Source: CAIVAT01 sp964455285
Lineage (GTDB): Bacteria > Bacteroidota > Bacteroidia > Bacteroidales > FEN-979
Assembly (NCBI GenBank): GCA_964455285.1
Contig: CAYVVG010000007.1
Span: 1 to 64,000, forward strand
Direction of reading: 5' to 3'
DNA: 64,000 nt
The translations under genes were made by a program, and so were the position numbers. Numbering within the stretch: the stretch's first letter is position 1; each line of letters starts with the position of its first letter. The notes beneath the pieces were generated by a model. That model made no database searches, had not been told where the DNA came from, and saw only the letters and a program-made list of their open reading frames with translations. Below are positions 7,271-15,092 of the stretch, piece after piece.

Positions 7271-7408
7271 TTACTGCTCGTTAGCTATTCGCTTGAAGAA
7301 AATTCTTAACCCATCACCGTACCCTTTAATTTCATCATATGTTGCAACATCACCAACCTTATAAGGCTGGGAGGATGTATGTTCTTTATTAAATATGTAG
7401 TGCTTCAT
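7271..7408 (-). CDS. 45-residue small protein upstream of the integrase
   Basis: Reading the minus strand from an ATG at 7408 gives 45 codons and TAA at 7271. The product starts MKHYIFNKEH, then contains YKVGDVATYDEI and ends in FFKRIANEQ. Composition is normal for a protein (charged and aromatic residues interspersed, no low complexity). It lies 31 bases before the integrase on the same strand, and a near-consensus -7 box TATACTTG lies at 7446-7439. The position suits an excisionase or recombination directionality factor, but the sequence is too short to show a helix-turn-helix. Function unknown; could be chance. Confidence 0.5.
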   Translation of the reverse strand: MKHYIFNKEHTSSQPYKVGDVATYDEIKGYGDGLRIFFKRIANEQ

Positions 7409-7940
7409 AGGGTTCGAAGATTACTTGGGTTCGCACTGCAAGTATACAACCATTTTGCTCAGAAAAAAAACTCTTGACCATAATTTTACCACATTATTTT
7501 CAAAATCGACATAAATACCAGTATTATCAATCATTGTAAAAATATTCCTTTTTTTAACAATCTGATATACATTTTGTTATAATTTTTTTTGTTCGAACAT
7601 ATTATATATATTTAGATTATTGCATTAATATGATATACAGTATCTTTAAGTGATTTGATGGTTGGTGTGTGGGTAGGGTGCGAAGACAGTACGTCCCACA
7701 TGAAAATCAGCCACTTGCAGGAGTTTTTGTGAGTGGCTTTTTGTTTGGGTACACACCGAAGTACACACCAACTGTTTTTTCTAAACTTGCTTGTTATCTA
7801 ACCAGGATCCCAACTTGAAAAACTCAACAATTACGCAAAATTTCTTACCCTATACTGACGATATCAAACGCTAGGCAAACTCACGCGGTTCATTTTATAT
7901 TGCTTTGCGCAAAGTTTTTCCGTTGTTCGTGAGTAATCTG
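7409..7940. other. Gene-free AT-rich stretch at the element/chromosome junction
   Basis: About 530 bases without a supported ORF. The left part (7450-7640) is extremely AT-rich. The right part carries nested inverted repeats (7661-7782) and a 12-base palindrome CTTTGCGCAAAG at 7903-7914. GC content rises sharply from 7,940 onward. I read this as the right border of the integrated element; no tRNA was recognised. Confidence 0.5.
7661..7782. repeat. Nested inverted repeats, possible attachment region
   Basis: Outer arms: GTTGGTGTGT at 7661-7670 and ACACACCAAC ending about 7781. Inside lie a hairpin TGTGGG/CCCACA (7668-7700) and a terminator-like hairpin AGCCACT...AGTGGCT followed by TTTTTG (7709-7744). 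ACACACC also occurs twice in direct orientation (7751 and 7773). Short repeats of this kind next to an integrase gene are typical of arm- and core-type sites. Assignment is positional, and no matching second site is visible. Confidence 0.35.
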
Positions 7941-10367
7941 TTATTGTTTCACTAGCTTGCGCAAGGCAATCTTTCCCTCCCGGGCCACCAAAACCAGGTA
8001 GATCCCTGGCCGCTGACCAGACATGGAGAGCTTATGCAATTTCCCGGGCCCCAGGCGTTGCTGCATCTCGATGACTCCCGCCAGGTTGTAAACAGTGACC
8101 AGACAGGAAGAGGTTTCCGCACCATCGGTGAACTCCAAAAAGAAATGACTCATCGCAGGATTGGGATACAGGGTAAAAGTGTTCTCCAGTAAAGGAGGAA
8201 TAAGGTTTCCGGGTATGCCTGTAGTATCGGGAAGGGGATCCTTTTGTCCACAATATTGCCCCGATGTGGTGATTTTACCGTTCAGATAACCCCCGGATTC
8301 AACATATGTTCCCGGAAGCAGGCGGATCTTCTGTCCTGCAATAATCGTGGCACTGCCGCTTTCCAATATGTTGAACGTGGCGCCATTGCCGGCAACCGTC
8401 ACGATTTGCAAGGCATTGTGGCACTCCGACTGTCCGGCTCCTATGATTCCTGTAAGTGAGAGTTCTGAAGGGAGGGAAAAGAGTTGTATAGATCCATTCA
8501 TCGTGGCCCAGAGGATGTTTTGCGAAAGAACATTCCCCAGTACTCCACCGGATAGCTGAAGAGGGACCGGCGATTGGCCAACGGGCGCGTGGATGGTGAA
8601 TTTAAGTAAAATCACTGCACCGGTATCTCCGGAAATGGGCGCCTGGCCGGGCGAATAAGCGAGACAACGGATCTGTGTTCCGGAAAGACATTCGGCCTGT
8701 AACAGGTGATCCGGACATCGCGCAGTCAGCGAAGCCGAATTCGGGATATAACTCATGCAAGAGGGGATCCCGAGGTCAAACTGAAATCCGATGACCGGCT
8801 CCAGGTTGTTGATTTTTATGGGAACAATGACGGTATCCACATACCGGGCCATCAATTCGGGTATCAGGATACAATTCGGAACATAGGAAACGGCGTCGAT
8901 CCCGACAAGGTAAGGGTATTCATCAGGGTCGTTCGAAAAGATCCTCATCGTTCCATGCACCTGACCACGGACAGCCCGGTGGAAGCCGATCACCACGTTG
9001 CCTTCCATCGAAGGCAGAAGGGTTATCGGCAATGGGGTCATCAGAAAGAATGACGGATCATTGATCGTGATCTGGTCAATTTTCAGCGTATCAGAACCGA
9101 CATTCCGGATTTGGTATGTCAGGGAAGCACTATCGGTAACCGACACATTTCCGAAATCAACCGTGGCATCTCCTGTAATGTCAGGCGCAGCAAGGATCAG
9201 ATTCCCGTTGTAGAAATCCGAGAGAGCGTTATGTCCCAGGGAATCTCCCAGGATGACGTTTTCCAGTGTCAATGGGTAATAGCCGCCTGTTCCCTGGACA
9301 TCGAAGGAAAGATTTACAATGTTCCCGGTATTTCCGGTAAAATTGCTCATGCCGGGCGAATGGGCCACTACCCGCAACCGGTTCTCCGCGACCAGGCTGG
9401 CTGAAATCACATGATCGGTTTTCCGCACTGTCAGCACGGCCGATTGAGAGAGGTAGGTCAACGGAGCAGGGAGGATAAGGTCGAACTGGAATCCTGTCAG
9501 GGGTTCCATGTTGTTGACTGAAAAGGTCAGGGAGGCCCGGCTGCCGGAATGGCAAAAAACTTCGCCCGTATGAAGCTCATTTACAGCGTATGCCCGGGCA
9601 TGGAGCGCGATCTCCCGGGTGCCTTCGTCGGGATCGTTGCAGGTGATGGTAAGCGGGATATCAGATGTCCCCTTTTCCTGCGAGTTAAACCGGATCCAGA
9701 TATCCTGGCTTTGTCCGGCCGGTATGGAAAACATGGCAGGCCCGGTCAGAGAAAACCAAGGAGAAGGAATGGCTATACTGAGGATCTGAAGCGGCTGGTT
9801 ACCGGTATTAGAAAGGGACAACATTCGGTCAGTATAGCCGCCCAGTGGGGTACGATCAAAATTGATCAGGGTATCGGGGATGAAAAGATCGGGAGCCAGG
9901 AGTGTGACCATTCCACCGGTGAAACCGGTGAGGATGTTCGCGGCGGTTGCATCTCCGATCATAGGCGAAAGCAGTGAAAGCGGATAATTCCCCGGCACCA
10001 TGCCCGACTTCAGCTGGAAAGTCAGGATGGTTCCGGTAGTGTCGTTGAATGGAACATTGTTCTGTGAATATCCGGCTATTCGAAGAATATTCCCCGACAG
10101 AAGGTTTGCCACAAGCTGATGTCCGTTCGACCGGGAAGCATCAAGCAGTGCGGTTCCCTGGATAAAGGTGAACCCGGGTGGAACGGTCAGATCGAATTGG
10201 AATGCGGTAAAAGGATCGCTGTTCCGGATCTCCACACTGACGGTGAATCCCTGGCCGGGGCCGGTCGAAGGACTGCTGACATGCAGGGTATTGGCGCCGT
10301 TTACGGCCGTCCAACCCGCCAGTACCAGGATCAGCCCGCCTGTCAATTGGAAAATCAGAGATTTCAT
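7941..10367 (-). CDS. T9SS-exported protein with three cohesin-like domains
   Basis: 808 residues with a signal peptide (1 to about 24). Three repeats of about 130 residues (26-158, 263-394, 498-630) share the pattern of type I cohesin: a start like SVEIRNSDPFTAFQFDL, a middle LLSGNILRIAGYS and an end GDATAANIL. Between them lie two immunoglobulin-like ASH/choice-of-anchor segments with SNDPDE or CNDPDE. Residues about 645-706 form a Cys-bracketed module shared with the 2,203-residue subtilase. The T9SS sorting domain begins at YPNPA (734). Cohesins dock dockerin-bearing partners, and the gene starts 6 bases after a dockerin-bearing subtilase, so a surface scaffold for that protease is likely. 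Affinity and ligands are inferred. Confidence 0.8.
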   Translation of the reverse strand: MKSLIFQLTGGLILVLAGWTAVNGANTLHVSSPSTGPGQGFTVSVEIRNSDPFTAFQFDLTVPPGFTFIQGTALLDASRSNGHQLVANLLSGNILRIAGYSQNNVPFNDTTGTILTFQLKSGMVPGNYPLSLLSPMIGDATAANILTGFTGGMVTLLAPDLFIPDTLINFDRTPLGGYTDRMLSLSNTGNQPLQILSIAIPSPWFSLTGPAMFSIPAGQSQDIWIRFNSQEKGTSDIPLTITCNDPDEGTREIALHARAYAVNELHTGEVFCHSGSRASLTFSVNNMEPLTGFQFDLILPAPLTYLSQSAVLTVRKTDHVISASLVAENRLRVVAHSPGMSNFTGNTGNIVNLSFDVQGTGGYYPLTLENVILGDSLGHNALSDFYNGNLILAAPDITGDATVDFGNVSVTDSASLTYQIRNVGSDTLKIDQITINDPSFFLMTPLPITLLPSMEGNVVIGFHRAVRGQVHGTMRIFSNDPDEYPYLVGIDAVSYVPNCILIPELMARYVDTVIVPIKINNLEPVIGFQFDLGIPSCMSYIPNSASLTARCPDHLLQAECLSGTQIRCLAYSPGQAPISGDTGAVILLKFTIHAPVGQSPVPLQLSGGVLGNVLSQNILWATMNGSIQLFSLPSELSLTGIIGAGQSECHNALQIVTVAGNGATFNILESGSATIIAGQKIRLLPGTYVESGGYLNGKITTSGQYCGQKDPLPDTTGIPGNLIPPLLENTFTLYPNPAMSHFFLEFTDGAETSSCLVTVYNLAGVIEMQQRLGPGKLHKLSMSGQRPGIYLVLVAREGKIALRKLVKQ

Positions 10368-10373
10368 AAGCGG

Positions 10374-13300
10374 TTACGGGCGAATGTATTTGATGATAGC
10401 AGATGGATCGGCAGAAGGGGAAGGACACAGTTCCAGGAACCAGTTCCCGGCGTCTTTCAGTTCCCCGGTGAACCGGGTAATGTCCACTTCATGATCGCCC
10501 GCTTCAAAATTGCCCAGCGATGCCGTTTTCACCTTCTTCCCGTGCATGTCGAGGATACGCAGGAAAAGGTTACCCCCGTAGCAGGCATGGAAAGAGAGCG
10601 TCGCAGATAACTGTCCCGGATTAGGATAGACGGATGCTGTGCTGATCATCCCTTTTCCGGGCCGGTATTCATCCATTCCCAACGGGAAGACGGAAAGCAT
10701 TCCCTCTTCGCCACCTCCCAGTATGTTCTGCGACTGATGGTTGCCGATGATACCGTCTTCGGCGGCAAGGCGATATTCACCGCGGATATTGCCTATTGCC
10801 AGCCGGAAGGTCACAACCGCCCCATCATTACCCGTGAAAGATGAATTGTCGGGAGAATAGGAGAAAATGCGCAGGAGATTTTGATCGGTCAAGCTTCCGA
10901 TCACAGCATGGTTGGCGCTTCGGCCGGTCAGTTGAAGAGAGTTTTCAATAAAAGTGGTATGTTCAGGAAGTGGAAGGTCAAGCTGGAAAGAGATAAAGGG
11001 ATCGGTGTTGCGGATGTCGGCCGTGATAACGACCGTGTCGCCCGGCCGGGCCGAAGCCCCCAGGATAGAAAGGGTGTTCCCAGGTGTGTTCGGGGAATGT
11101 TTCTCCAGGAGCATCGGATCGCCGGGAAAGAATAACCCCGAATCACATGCAACGGCCGATTTCTTCTTCGCTGTGATGATGTTCACTACTCCGATCACGT
11201 CAAGGATGTTAATCTCATTATCACCGTTGACATCCGCGGCATCGTAAAGAAAAGGTTGCGGATTCTGGGCGATGATATATGCGATGATGGAGGTGATATC
11301 GAGCACGTTCACTACCATATCCCCGTTCGCATCTCCAAGGATCGTATTATAGGGGATGGCGTCGGCAAAACGCGATGAATCGGACTCCCTGAAATCGGTA
11401 TTCACCACCCGGTAAAAATACCAGTAGTGCTGTCCGGGAATCACATTAAAATCGGTATAAGTCGTGTCGGTGATCAGTTCGGCATTGATTCTTTCCGGGG
11501 AGGTAAATGTCGTGTCGGTCAGGTTCCGGAACCGGTACAGATTGAATCCCAGAAGGTCGGAAATGCCGGCATTGTTCCACTCGAGATAGATTTTCCCGAT
11601 CAACGGCTGGGCTATGAAGTCGATCGAGGCCGATCCCGCAGCCTGGATGTTGAACCGGAATCGTGTGTCTTCGACAGGAATTTCCATTCCGTCCGGGTCA
11701 CGGGCTCCGGCGACCCGGATCTGCTGGAGACCGTCGCCGGTGAAAAGCTGGACCGGGAACACGGCATGCCACTCCTTCCGGTCAGCCGTCCACCCGGCCG
11801 AATCGGCCACTCTATTCTGGGTAAATGGCTGTCTCACACCGAAACTCAGGTTCGGCGGGAATGCGGTATCCATCGGCCGGTTGAAAAAGACCCGGAAGTG
11901 GACATTTCCCACTCCTGCGGGATCAGGAACCTCATCCTGCGCATCAATCCCGTTGACCAGCACTTTCCATACATGCCCGGGACATGAATCGGAGGGGGCG
12001 ATGAGATAGGGATTGTAGATCAACAGGGGCAGGCCGGCATTTTTCCAGAAGTCGTAGTATTTCTGCCTGATCTTCAGGGTATCGGTGGTCCCCCAGTATT
12101 GCTGCTTGAAATCAATGGCATCGCTTCCGCCAGCCGATATCACAAAATAGTTCGGAGAATCATTGTTGATAAAGGTGTTCTTGACATAGTTCTGGTCATC
12201 ATCCACACTTAAAAGGAAAGAAGGCAGCCACATAGAGGGCCAATTCGGATATAAGTACTTGTATAGGTTCACGATCTTGTTACAAACAGTGTACTTCATT
12301 GAGGGGATACTCTTGGTATAACTGAAGATCAGGTTGTCAAGAGTGCACCGGATCACCCTGCCTTCGAAATTACTATAGATTATGATGTTGTGGAATGCGG
12401 TGCCAATCATCGAATCAGCCTTGATCCACTCTCCGGAAATATTTTCGACCCGGCAATTGACGATTTTACTGACCTGCACACCGGCGCCGTTGGCTATATG
12501 GCAGTTTGAAACAGTGCCACTGGTGCCGAGAACGCTTCCATTCAGGTTGAAGTCGACGTATGCGTATTGGCATGTGCCGCCAATGGCGCCTTTGATCCGG
12601 ACGAGGCTGTCGGAGGTGCCGACGGCACGGACCAGCCCCCGGTTGTCAACCCCGGCGTTTACATGTAACTGTGTTCCGGGGAGAATCGTCATCGTTACCC
12701 CGGTGCCGATCCGAAGACTGTTATTGATCAGCCAGAGCCGGTCGGGAGTAAGGGTGATATCCTGGGATATGAGACCCGATAATTCGTTGCCGTTGTAAAC
12801 CCTGAAACCGATTGTCTGGACGTATTCGGCAGTATCACCGGCGTTCTTCATCACCACATCGAGCTGAACATTCTGATCGTTGATGGCCGAAGGTTTTATG
12901 AAAACCGTGAAGGGCAGCAGCTGGTTTGTCATTGTGGCCCATGTGCCGATACCGCCAAGGTAGGTGCTGTCGTTGAGAATCTGCACGCTGGCGGTGTCAC
13001 CGTAAGGAGAGGGCTGAAGTTTCACAAAGGCGCTGTCGGCCGGGCCGAATGTGTTGCGGACCTTTACCCATAGCTGGATCGTTTCTCCTGCGTCAGCCTG
13101 ACCGTCGCGGTCGTCGCCCGGAAGGGTATCGGTTACCGTAGTTGCAAGCAGGTCGAATACCGGGTATTTGATCGAGTTGAACATGGCCTGCTGTATGTTG
13201 ATTACCCCGGAAGCCGTATGAATGAGATCACCCCACAGGTCTTCATTTGACCTTGCAGGATAGAATGCACGGTAGAGGGCAACCGCGCCCGATACGCAGG

Positions 13301-14576
13301 GGGCGGCCATGGAGGTGCCGCTCAGGGTTTTATAAGTCCCGTTGCGGAAGGTGCTGAGCAGTCCGGACCCTGGAGCGGTCAGTTCATAGTTGAACCCATC
13401 GGCATAAGCAGAGTAAATCGGTCCGTCGGGGTCGTAGTTGGAAAAATAGGCGTTGGCCTGTACCCCAAAAACATAGGGCAATCCGGCAGGATAGAATAAC
13501 GTAGGATTCATCGGGTCGGCAGAATAAATGCTTTGATGGTCGTTCCCGGCAGCCGCCACCAGCACGGCGGTAAGATATGCGTTTTGCAGGGAGGTCTCCA
13601 TGGTAAATGAGCGGGCATACGTTCCGAAGCTCATGTTCAGGATGGTCGCCCCGGCCGCCGCGGCATAATTGATCCCCTGGGCGATCGTAGCGGCATCGCC
13701 GTACCCATTGGCCTGGAATACTTTCAATGCCATGATCTTTGCCCGCGGGCTGATGCCCGAGATCCCGATGTTGTTGTTTCCCCTGGCCGCAGCGATGCCA
13801 GCCACATGAGTTCCGTGACCGTTGTCGTCCATGGGATTGTTGTCATTGTTCACCAGATCCCATCCCCTCACATCATCTGCGTACCCGTTGCCGTCGTCGT
13901 CGATACCGTTTCCGGGGATCTCTCCCGGATTGATCCACAGGTTGGGGCTCAGGTCGGGATGGAGCCAGTCAATTCCCGTGTCGAGGATGGCGATCACCTG
14001 GGTGCTGTCTTTACCGTTCACTGAATCCCACACGGCATCGGCATGAATAGCCGGAATATAGTTTTGCTGCCCATATAGCGGGTCATTCGGCGGGGAAGCA
14101 GGAGAGGAGAACGTTTCCGGCGGGACTGAGGGTGCTGCTCCATCAATGTTTAAAAGATAGTTGGGTTCAGCGAAGATCACGTTGGGATCACCGGTCAATG
14201 CTTCGATGACACGGAACGTAGCTCCGGGATCCCCTGTTTTCAGCCGGTAGATGTTGTGGAGAGAAGGCCGTTCAAATGTCCGCCCATCATACCCTTTCAG
14301 TATTATTTTATCGGTTGGTGCAGTAACGCCAATGAAAAGCTTTTCTCCCGACACAACCCCCTCCTGAACCAGGATCCGGTCGATCGATGCAATCCCAGTC
14401 TGAACCGTGTTTGACCGGGCAGCTAAGTTGACCTTTACCTCGTCGTGAAATCTTACGAGGATCTCACCGGGAACCATCTTCTTTATCGGTAATTGATTGA
14501 ATAAAACCGGTGAATTTTGTGCGTCGACGACATGACCGATCCACGCCAACAGCGTCAGGAGGAGCAGTTTTTTCAT
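10374..14576 (-). CDS. Secreted subtilase (S8) with dockerin, cohesin-like and T9SS domains
   Basis: 1,400 residues. The signal peptide ends at DAQ (20). Next come a propeptide-like region (30-145) and a subtilisin catalytic domain with Asp199 (AILDTGID), His254 (GHGTHVAG) and Ser422 (GTSMAAP). A beta-helix-like segment, an Ig-like segment and an FN3 domain follow. A dockerin at about 1080-1140 has two calcium loops, GDANGDMVVNVLD and ADVNGDNEINILD. A cohesin-like domain spans about 1165-1295, and a T9SS sorting domain (VYPNPG) closes the protein. It should be an active extracellular protease. Carrying both dockerin and cohesin would allow binding to the scaffold encoded 6 bases downstream, or chain formation. 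The call is firm on domains; assembly is inferred. Confidence 0.88.
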   Translation of the reverse strand: MKKLLLLTLLAWIGHVVDAQNSPVLFNQLPIKKMVPGEILVRFHDEVKVNLAARSNTVQTGIASIDRILVQEGVVSGEKLFIGVTAPTDKIILKGYDGRTFERPSLHNIYRLKTGDPGATFRVIEALTGDPNVIFAEPNYLLNIDGAAPSVPPETFSSPASPPNDPLYGQQNYIPAIHADAVWDSVNGKDSTQVIAILDTGIDWLHPDLSPNLWINPGEIPGNGIDDDGNGYADDVRGWDLVNNDNNPMDDNGHGTHVAGIAAARGNNNIGISGISPRAKIMALKVFQANGYGDAATIAQGINYAAAAGATILNMSFGTYARSFTMETSLQNAYLTAVLVAAAGNDHQSIYSADPMNPTLFYPAGLPYVFGVQANAYFSNYDPDGPIYSAYADGFNYELTAPGSGLLSTFRNGTYKTLSGTSMAAPCVSGAVALYRAFYPARSNEDLWGDLIHTASGVINIQQAMFNSIKYPVFDLLATTVTDTLPGDDRDGQADAGETIQLWVKVRNTFGPADSAFVKLQPSPYGDTASVQILNDSTYLGGIGTWATMTNQLLPFTVFIKPSAINDQNVQLDVVMKNAGDTAEYVQTIGFRVYNGNELSGLISQDITLTPDRLWLINNSLRIGTGVTMTILPGTQLHVNAGVDNRGLVRAVGTSDSLVRIKGAIGGTCQYAYVDFNLNGSVLGTSGTVSNCHIANGAGVQVSKIVNCRVENISGEWIKADSMIGTAFHNIIIYSNFEGRVIRCTLDNLIFSYTKSIPSMKYTVCNKIVNLYKYLYPNWPSMWLPSFLLSVDDDQNYVKNTFINNDSPNYFVISAGGSDAIDFKQQYWGTTDTLKIRQKYYDFWKNAGLPLLIYNPYLIAPSDSCPGHVWKVLVNGIDAQDEVPDPAGVGNVHFRVFFNRPMDTAFPPNLSFGVRQPFTQNRVADSAGWTADRKEWHAVFPVQLFTGDGLQQIRVAGARDPDGMEIPVEDTRFRFNIQAAGSASIDFIAQPLIGKIYLEWNNAGISDLLGFNLYRFRNLTDTTFTSPERINAELITDTTYTDFNVIPGQHYWYFYRVVNTDFRESDSSRFADAIPYNTILGDANGDMVVNVLDITSIIAYIIAQNPQPFLYDAADVNGDNEINILDVIGVVNIITAKKKSAVACDSGLFFPGDPMLLEKHSPNTPGNTLSILGASARPGDTVVITADIRNTDPFISFQLDLPLPEHTTFIENSLQLTGRSANHAVIGSLTDQNLLRIFSYSPDNSSFTGNDGAVVTFRLAIGNIRGEYRLAAEDGIIGNHQSQNILGGGEEGMLSVFPLGMDEYRPGKGMISTASVYPNPGQLSATLSFHACYGGNLFLRILDMHGKKVKTASLGNFEAGDHEVDITRFTGELKDAGNWFLELCPSPSADPSAIIKYIRP

Positions 14577-15092
14577 AGGTTGATAATTTTATTTCGTGAG
14601 TTAAGCAATCATTTTCATCAGGAATCCGGTATTCCGGATTGCCGTTTACATGGTCTACCGGGTGGGGAACTGGGGGAAGCATGTAAATTTAGTTTTTTTC
14701 GGAAAAAAACATGCAATCGGATGTGAAATATTCTTTACAGCCGGCATTTCTCAACCGGATCGCTTCATCCAGGTCCCGGGGGGCACTTCGGTCACCCGTC
14801 TGCCGGAATGAGATAGGTCGTCCTATCATAACCCATTCACGAATTTTTGGATTCCTTCTTTTGTTACGCCGGTAACAGGACCGGATATTGAAAAAATATC
14901 CATATGTTTTCCATTTGCACAAGATGCGTATAAACAATCAATTACCGGGATAATTTTCCGGAATTGAAAAATATTTTCCTGTTTATTCCCTCACACCTTG
15001 GATATATTTGGAATCAGTCTTATTATTGCATATCCGTTACCGGAAGAACCTGAGAATACCATAATAAAAACATAAACCCAAACCAGACACCC
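14577..15092. other. Divergent intergenic region between two subtilase genes
   Basis: 516 bases. A hairpin AATCCGG/CCGGATT with a four-base loop (14623-14640) lies in the leader of the leftward subtilase. The rightward gene has a -7 box at 15003. The weak open frames here (for example 14689-14937) show no protein features. No RNA gene was recognised. Confidence 0.5.
15003..15010 (+). promoter_or_regulatory. -7 box upstream of the 2,203-residue subtilase
   Basis: TATATTTG is a full match to TAnnTTTG, with a T-rich GTTTA about 18 bases upstream as a weak -33 element. It would leave a leader of about 75 bases. Confidence 0.45.

Noticed and set aside
7620..7710. tRNA or tmRNA as integration target
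   Set aside because: I looked for a T-arm with GGTTCGA-like loop and a 7-base acceptor stem on both strands and found none; only simple hairpins are present.
7903..7966. Palindromes CTTTGCGCAAAG and CTTGCGCAAG near the end of the triple-cohesin gene
   Set aside because: Short and without a clear U-tract in the right direction for a terminator; the second lies inside coding sequence.
7941..14576. Classical cellulosome
   Set aside because: No glycoside hydrolase or carbohydrate-binding module is present; the dockerin is on a protease.
14689..14937. 82-codon open frame between the divergent subtilases
   Set aside because: No promoter, no conserved-looking segment, and it overlaps leader sequence of the leftward gene.
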